Source of the DNA: Oscillibacter ruminantium GH1
GTDB taxonomy: Bacteria > Bacillota > Clostridia > Oscillospirales > Oscillospiraceae
Length of the DNA: 58,636 nucleotides
Direction of reading: 5' to 3'
Assembly: GCF_000307265.1 (NCBI RefSeq)
Contig: NZ_DF158900.1
Location: 69,483 to 128,118, forward strand
The notes under the pieces are model-generated. The model was not told the origin of the DNA and did not search any database. It saw only the letters and a program-made list of their open reading frames with translations. The first letter of the stretch is position 1; every line of letters begins with the position of its first letter. Position numbers and translations under genes: made by a program. Positions 1-8,802 of the stretch are shown in pieces.

Positions 1-1
1 G

Positions 2-385
2 AGAAAAAGGCGGCATCGGTCAAGCCGCTGCCGCCCAATAATATTTTGCTCCGTTCTGCTCCACCGTTTGGAGTTTACACAGAATTTGGGATACACCCAT
101 AAAAACAGTCCCGAAGTACTCGGTACCTTTGCCACACGCTCACCCATGCGTCCAAACCCTATTGCACTGGATTGTGTTCAAGTAACCTATATTGACCATG
201 AAAATGCCGTGATTGGACTTGCATATATCGAAGCGTTTGACGGTTCTCCTGTATTGGATATTAAGCCATATACGCCGAGCCTCGACCGCGTGGAAAATCC
301 TGTTGTTCCCGAATGGTGCAGCCATTGGCCGAAGTCTTATGAAGAATCCGGCGATTTTGATTGGGAAAGCGAAATGACTAGTTAA
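2..385 (+). CDS. trmO: TrmO-family tRNA methyltransferase, 5' end outside window
   Basis: The protein belongs to the TrmO (UPF0066/TsaA-like) family, which N6-methylates the t6A37 base of threonine tRNAs using S-adenosylmethionine. The blocks GTFATRSPMRPNPIA and VPEWCSHWPKSYEES are characteristic, and the C-terminus ends normally at the TAA of 383-385. The frame is open to the window edge and no start codon with a ribosome binding site is visible, so the N-terminal third is missing from view. The first 60 bases read poorly in this frame, and another frame gives a lysine/proline-rich stretch, so the 5' part could already be rearranged. A strong hairpin follows. TrmO-like genes are common passengers of Firmicutes mobile elements, which fits the ICE genes downstream. 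Confidence 0.75.
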   Translation, partial: RKRRHRSSRCRPIIFCSVLLHRLEFTQNLGYTHKNSPEVLGTFATRSPMRPNPIALDCVQVTYIDHENAVIGLAYIEAFDGSPVLDIKPYTPSLDRVENPVVPEWCSHWPKSYEESGDFDWESEMTS

Positions 386-397
386 GCAATGCTACCG

Positions 398-432
398 AAA
401 ACGTCTGCCTGCATAAGGCAGGCGTTTTCTTT
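398..432 (+). terminator. Rho-independent terminator after trmO
   Basis: A 13-bp stem (398-410 with 416-428, one G-T pair) closes a 5-base loop and is followed by a short T-rich stretch. It separates trmO from the conjugation genes, so prgI is probably transcribed from a start inside or after it. Confidence 0.65.
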
Positions 433-455
433 ATGCCTGAAAGAAGGTGATTTAA

Positions 456-878
456 TTGGCCTACGTTCCCGTTCCCAAGGACCTGACCGCCGTGAAAACG
501 AAGGTCCTGCTCAACTTAACAAAGCGGCAGCTTATCTGTTTCGGCGGCGGTGCGATGATCGGCATCCCGCTTTTCTTTTTGCTCAAAGGACCGGCAAACC
601 TCAGCGCCAGCGGCGCTTCTCTCTGCATGGTTCTCGTCATGCTGCCATTTTTCCTGATGGCCGTCTATGAAAAAAACGGCCTGCCGATGGAAAAGATCGT
701 CCGCAATATCGTGCGGGTGCTGTTCCTGCGGCCCAAACAGCGGCCCTATCAGACCAACAACTATTATGCCGCCTTGACGCGGCAATTCCAACTGGACAAG
801 GAGGTAAACGACATTGTTCGGAACACACAAAAAAGCGGTACGGCAAAAGGGAAAGCTCCAAGAAAAAGATGCGGTTAA
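456..878 (+). CDS. PrgI family conjugation membrane protein
   Basis: This 140-residue protein matches the PrgI family, small membrane proteins encoded just before the VirB4 ATPase in type IV secretion systems of Gram-positive ICEs. The N-terminal pattern VPKDLT, two adjacent hydrophobic segments (about residues 28-46 and 52-70) and a basic tail with RPKQRPYQ are typical. The TTG start at 456 is chosen because AAGAAGGTGA lies just upstream. The 3' end overlaps the VirB4-like gene by 65 bases in another frame, the usual ICE arrangement. It probably sits in the membrane as part of the mating channel, although the channel is likely non-functional here because the partner ATPase is truncated. Confidence 0.85.
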   Translation: MAYVPVPKDLTAVKTKVLLNLTKRQLICFGGGAMIGIPLFFLLKGPANLSASGASLCMVLVMLPFFLMAVYEKNGLPMEKIVRNIVRVLFLRPKQRPYQTNNYYAALTRQFQLDKEVNDIVRNTQKSGTAKGKAPRKRCG

Positions 879-2112
879 GGCGCACTTTCACGACACGCTG
901 ACCCGCGCCGAACGCCGTCAGATCGAAGCCGCCGTCGCAAGGGCGAAGCGGACGGACAAGAAGGAAAAATCCGCGCAGGATAGTATCCCGTTCCAGCGGA
1001 TGTTCCCGGATGGCATCTGCCGCGTGACGGACAGCTATTACACGAAAACCATTCAGTTTCAGGACATCAACTATCAGCTCAACCAAAACGAGGACAAGAC
1101 CGCCATCTTTGATAGCTGGTGCGACTTCCTCAATTATTTTGACAGCTCCATTCGGTTTCAGCTTTCCTTCCTGAACCTCTCCGCGACGCGGGACAGCTTT
1201 GCGAAAAGCGTCACCATCCCGCCCCAGGGCGACGATTTTGACAGTCTGCGCGCGGAGTACACCGAAATGCTCCGAAACCAGCTTGCCAAAGGCAACAACG
1301 GCCTCATCAAGACCAAGTACCTGACGTTCGGCATCGAAGCGGACAGCCTGAAAGCGGCCAAGCCCCGGCTGGAGCGCATTGAAATCGACATCCTCAACAA
1401 TTTCAAGCGCCTCGGCGTCACCGCCGCTTCTCTGAACGGCACGGAGCGCTTGCGGCTGCTGCACGACATTTTCCAGATGGACGCGCCGGAGCCGTTCCGC
1501 TTTTCGTGGGACTGGCTGGCCCCCTCCGGCCTCTCCGTCAAGGATTTTATCGCTCCCAGCTCCTTTGAGTTCAAAAGTGGCAATCTGTTCGGTATGGGAC
1601 GTAAGGTGGGCGCGGTCAGCTTTCTCCAAATCCTTGCGCCGGAGCTGAATGACCGGATGCTGGCGGATTTTCTGGACATGGAAAGCTCCCTCATCGTCAC
1701 CATGCACATCCAGTCCATCGACCAGGTGCGGGCCATCAAAGCAGTGAAGCGGAAAATCACGGACCTGGATTCCATGAAGATTCAGGAGCAGAAAAAGGCC
1801 ATCCGTTCCGGGTACGACATGGATATCATCCCCTCGGACCTCGCCACCTACGGAGAGGAAGCGAAAAAGCTGTTGCAGGATTTACAGTCCCGCAATGAGC
1901 GCATGTTCCTTGTGACCTTCCTCGTCCTGAACGTGGCCGACAACCGGCAGCGGCTGGACAACAACGTATTTCAGGCCAGCTCCCTCGCACAGAAATATAA
2001 CTGCGCGCTGACCCGTCTCGACTTCCGACAGGAAGAAGGGCTGATGTCCTCGCTCCCACTCGGATACAACCAGATCGAGATAAGGCAAAGTACATGCTGG
2101 CGTCCAAATTGA
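814..2112 (+). pseudogene. VirB4/TraE-like conjugation ATPase, 3'-truncated
   Basis: The frame begins at a TTG with AAGGAGG seven bases upstream and matches the N-terminal half of the VirB4/TraE ATPases of clostridial ICEs, up to the conserved SLPLGYNQIEI block. Full-length relatives are near 800 residues; this one has 432. After NQIEI the family sequence stops (about base 2080) and ten unrelated residues lead to a stop. The Walker A and B motifs lie beyond that point in intact proteins and are absent, so no ATPase activity is expected. The next bases belong to the 3' part of another gene in a different frame, which suggests a deletion that also removed the NlpC/P60 peptidase and DUF4315/DUF4366 genes normally found between virB4 and topB. 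Confidence 0.85.
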
Positions 2113-2702
2113 TTCAACGCAAACAGTATGACAAAGCGCAAGAAATTCTGGATATGCTGCCGGACTGGAATGCGTTGGACAAGCGCGGGATGCAGGCAGA
2201 TGTATGGAGCAAACAGGGAAAAACCGCTAAAGCGGCGGAATTGTTAGAACGGAAATTGACATTGAGCGTACAGGATCACCAGACCACTCTGGTCAAATTG
2301 ATTCAATTGGCTGTGCAGGAGGGCGATGAGAAATCAGCCTTATCTCTGGCAGATTGTGCTCAAAAAGAATGCGTGGCTTTCCACTTGGGCGAATACTGGT
2401 CGAACATTGCCCCGTTGGAAGCAGCCGTTGCTCGAAGAGATGTGTTGAGCAGTATGAAAGCCCTGACGATACTACTGGACGCTGCGGCAAGACCGTGGAA
2501 TAGTCGTTTTTCTCCGCTATTCCATCATATTCCATGCAAGGAAAGCTCGACAGAATTTAGTTTTCATCTTCTCACACCGCTGTTGTCTAATTTGGAACAG
2601 GCACCGGAATATGAATTCCTTCGTGCTGTTCCGGAATTTCAGGAAATGATCAAATCTTATAGTGCTAAATGCACTGATGACAAAAAGGAACCCAATAGGT
2701 AA
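2079..2702 (+). pseudogene. 3' fragment of a helical-repeat (TPR-like) protein
   Basis: The frame runs straight through the VirB4 junction: codons before the first ATG (2094) already read as coding (DKAKYMLASKLIQR), so this is the tail of a longer gene whose 5' part was lost. About 203 residues remain, alpha-helical with alternating charged and hydrophobic positions reminiscent of TPR units (for example YDKAQEILDMLPDW and KTAKAAELLERKL). Such tails occur on XRE-type regulators with C-terminal repeats, but no DNA-binding domain is left and I do not recognise the family firmly. The lower GC than the flanking ICE genes supports a foreign origin. No ribosome binding site precedes the internal ATG. 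Confidence 0.5.
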
Positions 2703-2809
2703 CATCTGCCCGTAGAATTAAAATTTGTCAGACACGGCAACAATCGCTTAATGTGCTTAATCTATGTTTAACCCGATGTAACAAATCTTAAAATAGCTAT
2801 TACGTTTAA

Positions 2810-2839
2810 GGGCAATCGAGAAATCGGTTGCTCTTTTTC
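2810..2839 (+). terminator. Rho-independent terminator before topB
   Basis: A 9-bp stem with some G-T pairs (2810-2818 with 2825-2833) is followed by five T residues. It closes the unit containing the fused fragment; topB starts 29 bases later with its own ribosome binding site. Confidence 0.55.
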
Positions 2840-2867
2840 TATTTCAACACCGAAGGAGCGTAAAAAA

Positions 2868-4928
2868 TTGAAACTTGTAATCAGTGAAAAGCCCTCGGTT
2901 GCCCAAAGCATCGCCGCCGTGATCGGCGCGAAGCAGCGCGGCGGCGGTTATCTGGAGGGCGGCGGCTACCTTGTTTCCTGGTGCCTGGGCCATCTCGCGG
3001 AGTTGGCCGAAGCGGATACTTATGATAAAAAGTACGCCAAATGGCGGCGTGAGGACCTTCCCATTCTGCCGGAGAGCTGGCGCTTCACCGTAGGGAAAGA
3101 CAAATGGAAGCAGTTCGATATTCTCCGAACCCTGATACGCCGCGACGATATAAGCGAGGTCATCAACGCCTGCGACGCTGGACGCGAGGGAGAGCTGATC
3201 TTCCGCACCGTTTACTGTATGGCGGGCTGCACAAAGCCCATGAAACGGCTTTGGATTTCCTCAATGGAGGACGAGGCCATCCGTCAGGGCTTTGCCGACC
3301 TGAAACCGGGCCGGGACTACGACGGCCTGCATCAGTCCGCGCTCTGCCGGTCCAAGGCCGACTGGCTGGTGGGCATCAACGCAACGCGCCTCTTTTCCGT
3401 CCTCTACCACCGTACCCTGAACGTCGGGCGTGTTATGTCCCCGACGCTGGCCCTTATCGTGCAGCGGGAAGCGGAGATTTTCGCGTTTCATCCGGAGCCG
3501 TTTTACACGGTCAACCTCGCCTGCGGCGGCTTTACCGCCACAGGCGACAAACTGAAAGCAAAGCCGGAGGCCGAAGCGATTGCTGCCGCCTGCAAGGACA
3601 GGGCGGCAACCGTCGGCGCCGTGGAGCGGAAAGAAAAATCTGAAAAGCCGCCCGCGCTCTACGACCTCACCACGCTCCAGCGCGACGCCAACCGCCTGCT
3701 CGGCTATACGGCCCAGCAGACGCTCGATTATCTGCAATCGCTCTATGAAAAGAAGCTCTGCACCTATCCTCGCACGGACAGCCGGTTTCTGACAAATGAT
3801 ATGGAAGGAACCGTTCCAGCGCTTACTTCCGTCGCCACTGCGATCTGCGGCACGGACGCGCCTGAACCCCTTAACGCCGGTCAGGTCTGCGACAGCGCGA
3901 AGGTCAGTGACCATCACGCCGTCGTTCCCACGTCCGCAGCGGGCAAAGCGGACGTTTCTGCGCTGCCTGCCGGAGAGCGTGAAATTTTGCGGCTTGTATC
4001 CCGGCAGCTTCTCTGCGCGGTCAGTGAGCCGCACCGATACGCCGAAACCGCCGTTACGCTTGACTGCGCCAGGCATGGCTTTGCCGCCAAGGGCAAGACC
4101 GTCCTTGTTCCCGGCTGGAAAGCCTATTTGCAGGAACAGGCGGACAAGCCCCTGCCTGAACTGGAGGAAGGACGGAATATTTCTGTCACCGCCGTTTCCG
4201 TCAAAGAGGGCAAAACCTCGCCGCCCAAGCACTACACAGAGGACACTCTCCTTTCCGCGATGGAGACGGCAGGCGCAAAAGATATGCCGGAGGACACAGA
4301 GCGTAAGGGCCTCGGCACCCCCGCCACACGCGCGGCCATTCTGGAAAAGCTCGTCACCACCGGCTTTGTGGAGCGGAAAAAGGCTAAGAAAACGGTCAGT
4401 CTCATCCCGTCCCAGGTGGGCGTGTCCCTTGTCACCGTTCTGCCGGAGCAGCTTCAATCCCCGCTGCTGACCGCCGAGTGGGAAAACCGGCTCAAGCAGG
4501 TGGAGCGTGGAGAACTGGAACCGGACGCTTTTATGGACGGCATTGCCGGAATGCTCCGGGAGCTGGTAAGAACCTATGCGCCGCTCAAGGGTGCGGAGGT
4601 ACTGTTTCCATCCGGACGTGAAGTCGTCGGCAAATGCCCCCGCTGCGGCGGCGACGTGACCGAGAGCAAAAAAGGCTTTTTCTGTGAAAATAGCGACTGC
4701 CGGTTTGGGCTGTGGAAGGACAATAAATTCTTTGCCAGCAAGAAAAAGACGCTGACAAAGGCCGTCGCCGCCGCGCTCCTGAAGGACGGGCGCGTAAGGC
4801 TCACCGGCTGCTATTCTGAGAAAACCGGCAAGACCTACGACGCTACGGTAATTTTAGAGGACACCGGGGAGCGCGTCAATTTCAGGCTGGATTTTGGCAA
4901 GGAAATGAAAAAGCTTGGTGAGCTATGA
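2868..4928 (+). CDS. topB: DNA topoisomerase III (ICE-type TopB)
   Basis: A type IA topoisomerase that relaxes or decatenates DNA through a covalent tyrosine link, here the ICE-borne version associated with element DNA processing. The N-terminal TOPRIM domain shows LVISEKPSVAQSIA and DAGREGELIFR. The catalytic tyrosine is residue 300 in TYPRTDSR, and a C-terminal zinc ribbon is visible (CPRCGG, then CENSDCRFG). At 686 residues it is full length. The TTG start at 2868 is supported by GAAGGAG ten bases upstream. It lies in the canonical ICE position downstream of virB4, although the intervening genes are gone. It looks intact, so the gene may still be functional. Confidence 0.93.
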   Translation: MKLVISEKPSVAQSIAAVIGAKQRGGGYLEGGGYLVSWCLGHLAELAEADTYDKKYAKWRREDLPILPESWRFTVGKDKWKQFDILRTLIRRDDISEVINACDAGREGELIFRTVYCMAGCTKPMKRLWISSMEDEAIRQGFADLKPGRDYDGLHQSALCRSKADWLVGINATRLFSVLYHRTLNVGRVMSPTLALIVQREAEIFAFHPEPFYTVNLACGGFTATGDKLKAKPEAEAIAAACKDRAATVGAVERKEKSEKPPALYDLTTLQRDANRLLGYTAQQTLDYLQSLYEKKLCTYPRTDSRFLTNDMEGTVPALTSVATAICGTDAPEPLNAGQVCDSAKVSDHHAVVPTSAAGKADVSALPAGEREILRLVSRQLLCAVSEPHRYAETAVTLDCARHGFAAKGKTVLVPGWKAYLQEQADKPLPELEEGRNISVTAVSVKEGKTSPPKHYTEDTLLSAMETAGAKDMPEDTERKGLGTPATRAAILEKLVTTGFVERKKAKKTVSLIPSQVGVSLVTVLPEQLQSPLLTAEWENRLKQVERGELEPDAFMDGIAGMLRELVRTYAPLKGAEVLFPSGREVVGKCPRCGGDVTESKKGFFCENSDCRFGLWKDNKFFASKKKTLTKAVAAALLKDGRVRLTGCYSEKTGKTYDATVILEDTGERVNFRLDFGKEMKKLGEL

Positions 4929-4951
4929 AACCTACAAAATACGAGTAGGAG

Positions 4952-5218
4952 ACGATCATCTGCTATAACGAGGAAGAAGCGACGGTTTACACATACAATA
5001 AGAAGCTCATCCAAAAGCTCAGAAGGCTCTCGGAGAAATACCCCGACAAAGTGAAGTCAGAGCGCCCGGAGCATCGTGGAGCCGTCAGCTATCTTATCCC
5101 CAAACGCTGTGTTTCCGTCCGGGAACCGTACAGCGACCGGCGGCGTGAAGCCGACAGTTTGCGAGCCAAAACAACGAAAATACGTCCACCCGACAGGAGC
5201 ATACGTTCCAAAAAATAA
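4952..5218 (+). CDS. Small conserved ICE protein without a standard start codon
   Basis: Between topB and the ArdC-like gene a frame of 88 codons encodes a compact basic protein with EEEATVYTYNKKLI, GAVSYLIPKRCVSV and REPYSDRRREAD. I recall this as a common accompaniment of topB in clostridial ICEs; its function is unknown. The frame is bounded by a TAG at 4946-4948 and there is no ATG, GTG or TTG before the conserved part. A plausible ribosome binding site (TAGGAG, 4946-4951) precedes ACG-ATC-ATC, so either a non-canonical start is used or the original start codon has mutated. Coding quality over the rest of the frame is good. Confidence 0.6.
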   Translation, partial: TIICYNEEEATVYTYNKKLIQKLRRLSEKYPDKVKSERPEHRGAVSYLIPKRCVSVREPYSDRRREADSLRAKTTKIRPPDRSIRSKK

Positions 5219-5224
5219 ATAATG

Positions 5225-5276
5225 AGCGCGCTCCTGCATGGGCTTCCCAAGCCTGTGCTGGGGGCGCGCTATTTTT
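5225..5276 (+). terminator. Hairpin with T-run before the ArdC-like gene
   Basis: A 10-bp GC-rich stem (5225-5234 with 5261-5270) encloses a second small stem (GGGCTT/AAGCCT) and is followed by TTTTT. It could terminate the topB unit or attenuate transcription into the next gene, which starts 30 bases later. Confidence 0.6.
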
Positions 5277-5306
5277 GATTCTATGAGCTGTGAAAGGAGC
5301 AAAACT

Positions 5307-7709
5307 ATGGCCGAAAACAGCAATAACAAAGATCGTTTGAAGGAAATTACCGACAGCATTGAGCAGGGCATCCGGGACCTGTTCCAGAGCGACCGCTACG
5401 CGCAGTACCTCCGCACCATGTCCCGGTTCCACCGCTATTCCGTCAACAACACCATGCTTATCTACATGCAGAAGCCTGACGCCACCTTGGTTGCGGGCTT
5501 CAATAAATGGCGCGATCAGTTCAGCAGGAACGTCATGCGGGGGGAAAGGGGCATCAAAATCATCGCGCCCACACCCTTCAAAAAGAGAATCGAGGAAGAA
5601 AAACTCGACCCGAATACAAAACTTCCCGTTCTGGATGAAAACGGCAGCGTCGTCATGGAGGAAAAGGAAATCAAGATTCCCATGTATAAAGTGGTGTCCG
5701 TGTTCGACGTGTCGCAGACCGATGGAAAACCGCTGCCGACGCTGGCCAACGACCTCACCGGGAACGTAAAGCAGTATGCCGTTTTCATGGAGGCGCTGCG
5801 GCGTTCCTCTCCCGTACCAATGGAATTTGAAGCGATGGAGCCGAATATGGACGGCTATTTTAGCGAAAAAGACCAGCGTATCGCCATCCGCACCGGCATG
5901 AGCGAGGTGCAGACCGTTGCCGCCGCCGTCCACGAAATTACCCACGCCACGCTGCATAACTATGAACAGGCCCGCCTTGCCGCCGCACAGGGCGACGAAA
6001 CCGCAGAGCCACCCAAGCCAAAAAGCCGGAATACCGAGGAAGTAGAAGCCGAATCCGTTTCTTTTTCCGTGTGTCAGTATTACGGCATCCAGACCGGCGA
6101 AAACAGCTTCGGTTATATCGCCACATGGAGCCACGGCAAGGAGCTGCCGGAGCTGCGGGCCTCTCTGGAAACGATCAATAAAACCGCCTCCGGCCTCATC
6201 ACCGACATTGACCGGAGTTTCCGCGAGGTCTTAAAAGAGTATGATCCCGTTCTGGAGCAGTTTGCCGGTGACGTGTATCAGTGCACGGCCTCCGTGATGG
6301 AGCCGCCACTTCCGCTGCACCCCGCCGAGGAAGAAATCCCCATCATCGTGGAGGATTTGAAGAACGGTTCTGGAAAGAGTGTCCGCGACGATATTTTGAA
6401 CGCCGCAAAAAAGGACGGCGCGCGCTCACCGGGTGATCTGCTGCGGCGGCTGGACGAAATCGAAAAAATCTACCCGCCGAGGGAAACCGAGGCGATGTAT
6501 CTGCTGGATCATGCCGCGTATCTCTATGTGAAGGAAAACGAGAACGGATACGGCTACACCCTTTACGACAAGGAAAGTCTGCGGGAAACGGTCAGCGGGT
6601 TTGCCGATGACAGCGCCGGTTCCATTTCCGACGCTTACGATCAGGCGCTTTCTGCTGAAAATCTGACACCCGAAAGCACCGAAAAGGTGTCGCTGGATAT
6701 CCTCCGGGAGATCGACGCCGTGCGGGAGCGCGATATACACGAATATCTCCATAAAAATCATATGAGCATGGACGGCCATCCGAACACAGAGCCGGAGCTG
6801 GCGCTGGACGAATACCCCATGCCGGATTCGGAGCTGACTGTGGCCGATTTGGAAGCCTGCGGGTATCTGGACGGAGACCTGCTGCCCCTCTCCAAAGACC
6901 GGGCGCTGGAGCTTTTCGAGCAGGACCTCACCGTCTACATGATTGAGGACGGCGGCGCAAGCATGGCGTTTGACCCGGATGAGATTCATAAGCATAGCGG
7001 CCTGTTCGCCGTGAGCCGTGAAGAATGGGAGGACAGCCGGGAATTTTCCGAAGCCATTGAGGACCGGATGAAACATCAGGAGCAGCGGGAAGCCGCTTTT
7101 CTGAACGCCTCTCAGGATGCTTTCGCCATTTATCAGTTGAAGGGCGGCGACGAACTGCGGGATATCCGGTTTGAGCCTTTAAGCTGGCTGGAATCCAAGG
7201 GGATCGCCGTAGACCACGGACACTATGATCTCGCCTACACCGCCCCGCTTATGGACAAAGGCGATACGGAGGACCGGCTGGAGGCTTTGTGGGACAGGTT
7301 CAACAACGACCATCCCGCCGATTATCACAGGCCGAGCCTGTCCGTCAGCGACATCGTTGCCTTAAAGCAGAACGGCGTTGTATCCTGTCATTACGCAGAC
7401 AGCTTCGGTTTTCAGGAGCTTCCGGCTTTTCTGAAACCGGAAAACTATCTAAAAAACGCGGAGATGGCGATGGAGGATGATTACGGGATGCTCGACGGCA
7501 TCATCAACAACGGTCCAAAAGCCACCGTCGCGGAGCTGGAGCAGCAGGTCAAAACCGGCCAGCCGATCTCGCTTCTGGAGCTTGCCGAGGCGTCGCGGCG
7601 GGAAAGCGCCGAAAAGAAAAAATCCGTCGTGGAACGGCTCAGAAATCAGCTGGTCAGCCGGGAATACAAAAAAACAGCGCCCGACAGAGGCGCGGAAATG
7701 GAGCGATAA
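5307..7709 (+). CDS. ArdC-like antirestriction protein with YodL/DUF4316 tail
   Basis: A multi-domain ICE protein of 800 residues. The N-terminal part (about 10-130, YAQYLRTMSRFHRYSV through GERGIKIIAPTP) is an ArdC/LtrC-type single-stranded DNA-binding domain. It is followed by a zincin-like region with HEITHATLH (first His at residue 209), the metalloprotease-like segment common in this family. The C-terminal third (FAIYQLKGGDELRDIRFEPL onward) matches the YodL-like and DUF4316 modules found beside topB in clostridial ICEs. It probably protects or processes incoming element DNA. The ATG at 5307 has GAAAGGAG at proper spacing; an in-frame ATG at 5238 lies inside the preceding hairpin and is rejected. 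Confidence 0.88.
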   Translation: MAENSNNKDRLKEITDSIEQGIRDLFQSDRYAQYLRTMSRFHRYSVNNTMLIYMQKPDATLVAGFNKWRDQFSRNVMRGERGIKIIAPTPFKKRIEEEKLDPNTKLPVLDENGSVVMEEKEIKIPMYKVVSVFDVSQTDGKPLPTLANDLTGNVKQYAVFMEALRRSSPVPMEFEAMEPNMDGYFSEKDQRIAIRTGMSEVQTVAAAVHEITHATLHNYEQARLAAAQGDETAEPPKPKSRNTEEVEAESVSFSVCQYYGIQTGENSFGYIATWSHGKELPELRASLETINKTASGLITDIDRSFREVLKEYDPVLEQFAGDVYQCTASVMEPPLPLHPAEEEIPIIVEDLKNGSGKSVRDDILNAAKKDGARSPGDLLRRLDEIEKIYPPRETEAMYLLDHAAYLYVKENENGYGYTLYDKESLRETVSGFADDSAGSISDAYDQALSAENLTPESTEKVSLDILREIDAVRERDIHEYLHKNHMSMDGHPNTEPELALDEYPMPDSELTVADLEACGYLDGDLLPLSKDRALELFEQDLTVYMIEDGGASMAFDPDEIHKHSGLFAVSREEWEDSREFSEAIEDRMKHQEQREAAFLNASQDAFAIYQLKGGDELRDIRFEPLSWLESKGIAVDHGHYDLAYTAPLMDKGDTEDRLEALWDRFNNDHPADYHRPSLSVSDIVALKQNGVVSCHYADSFGFQELPAFLKPENYLKNAEMAMEDDYGMLDGIINNGPKATVAELEQQVKTGQPISLLELAEASRRESAEKKKSVVERLRNQLVSREYKKTAPDRGAEMER

Positions 7710-7710
7710 C

Positions 7711-7926
7711 ATGTTTACAAACGATGAAATCAATCTCATGTGCATTTACAACACCGGAACGCGAGAGGGCCTGATCGCGGAGCTTGAGCAGATGCGCGGC
7801 TATCTCGGCGCGGAGGAAACAGAACTTCTGGCTCTGACCGATTCCGCGCTGGGAAAGCTCCGGGCCATGAGCGATAACGAATACGCCGGGCTTGATTTGT
7901 TCCCGGACTTTGATGAGGCCGAATAA
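7711..7926 (+). CDS. Transposon-transfer assisting family protein
   Basis: A 71-residue acidic protein starting one base after the stop of the ArdC-like gene, so translation is probably coupled. The sequence FTNDEINLMCIYN, then LIAELEQMRGYLG and a C-terminal DLFPDFDEA match small ICE proteins annotated as transposon-transfer assisting proteins. It has no signal peptide or membrane segment and looks like a two- or three-helix bundle. The biochemical role is not established; its position as the last gene of the ArdC unit suggests a part in element mobility. Confidence 0.8.
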   Translation: MFTNDEINLMCIYNTGTREGLIAELEQMRGYLGAEETELLALTDSALGKLRAMSDNEYAGLDLFPDFDEAE

Positions 7927-7942
7927 ACCAGTCAGTTGTATA

Positions 7943-7971
7943 GTGACATTGTCCTGAATAGGCGCTATACT
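7943..7971 (+). promoter_or_regulatory. Sigma-A-like promoter GTGACA-17-TATACT
   Basis: A near-consensus -35 (GTGACA) and -10 (TATACT) are spaced by exactly 17 bases in the gap after the transfer-assisting gene. It points at the two tiny reading frames of 8044-8192; no larger plus-strand gene follows directly. Confidence 0.5.
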
Positions 7972-8043
7972 GATAAACAAATAGGAATTTGCTTCGCCGT
8001 CGGAGGAAAAGGTGTACACAAATTGATACATGGAGGATGTAAT

Positions 8044-8192
8044 ATGTTACCAAGAAGGGTCCTTGCATCTGGAACGCCCTACAGAAACATGCTCTCATGG
8101 AAATAGTAGAGCAAGGGGTGTACTTTAATTTTCTAAAATGCAAAATATCTGCAACATTTGACAGGCAGAAAAAAATCAACAAATTTCTTTGA
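8044..8192 (+). other. Two overlapping short peptides, possible leader pair
   Basis: An ATG at 8044 with GGAGG seven bases upstream opens a 20-residue frame (MLPRRVLASGTPYRNMLSWK) ending at 8106. A second ATG at 8097, inside its last codons, opens a 31-residue frame (starting MEIVEQGVYFNFLKCK) ending at 8192, so the layout would allow translational coupling. The second frame runs into the 3' end of the minus-strand HTH gene. No family is recognised and both frames are short enough to be chance; the promoter at 7943-7971 is the only added support. Confidence 0.3.
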
Positions 8193-8442
8193 TCCTATAA
8201 AAATTGGACGTATTCCCTCCATTACACCGACAACGCCTGCGATTTTCTATATAACCTAGCTTCTCCAAATCCCGCAGCGCCCGTTTCACGGTGCTGCGGG
8301 ATAATTTTAGGTCTGTGGCGATTGTTCGGATGGAAGGCCAGCATACGCCATCCTGATTTGCCCGATCCCGGAGGTACATAGACACCATCCGGGCACGGGA
8401 TGGCAGCCGGTCATCAGCGTAGATTGTTCCAAAATAGCTCAT
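8176..8442 (-). CDS. HTH_36-type winged helix DNA-binding protein
   Basis: An 88-residue protein made almost entirely of a winged helix-turn-helix of the HTH_36/replication-initiator type: CWPSIRTIATDLKLSRSTV followed by ALRDLEKLGYIENRRR. It should bind DNA in the cytoplasm, probably acting on ICE replication or expression. It is on the strand opposite the flanking conjugation genes. It is much shorter than replication initiators with this domain, so it may be a stand-alone regulator or the remaining N-terminal part of a longer protein; the end of the frame shows no obvious damage. Confidence 0.75.
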   Translation of the reverse strand: MSYFGTIYADDRLPSRARMVSMYLRDRANQDGVCWPSIRTIATDLKLSRSTVKRALRDLEKLGYIENRRRCRCNGGNTSNFYRIKEIC

Positions 8443-8599
8443 GTGGATTCTCCTTCTATGGATAGCCTGTTGTTCTTTCTCTGTCTTAATCTTTCAAGTG
8501 AGTCCTTCTTGGGGTGCCACCATGAACCTCCCCGTGGCCCACATGACTGCGCTGATGCCCCCTTGGCGGCACGGTATGCTGACAAGAGGCGGGGATGAG

Positions 8600-8710
8600 A
8601 TGGATGAGATGATTACGTGGGGATACTCTTATCAGTATGAGGATTGGAAGTTTCCCAACGGGACGCGGGCCATAGCACTGATTCGGTCCTATGATAACGA
8701 GAAGAAGTAA
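8600..8710 (+). CDS. Short hypothetical protein
   Basis: A 36-residue frame (from MDEMITWGYSYQYEDW to DNEKK) with GGGG four to eight bases upstream. The frame extends open in-frame to 8441, but the upstream part overlaps the start of the minus-strand HTH gene and has poor coding quality, so the internal ATG at 8600 is preferred. No family is recognised. It lies between the HTH gene and the insertion sequence and may be a remnant. Confidence 0.25.
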   Translation: MDEMITWGYSYQYEDWKFPNGTRAIALIRSYDNEKK

Positions 8711-8802
8711 ATCCACGGCAGGATCGTAGGCAAGTGGTAAAGGAGAGGCGCCTCCCAAACGGTTATTTTGCACTAAAATTTTTATGCTGAACTAAAGTAC
8801 AT

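Noticed and set aside
389..670. Plus-strand frame beginning MLPKTSACIRQ
   Set aside because: It runs through the trmO terminator and is an out-of-frame shadow of prgI.
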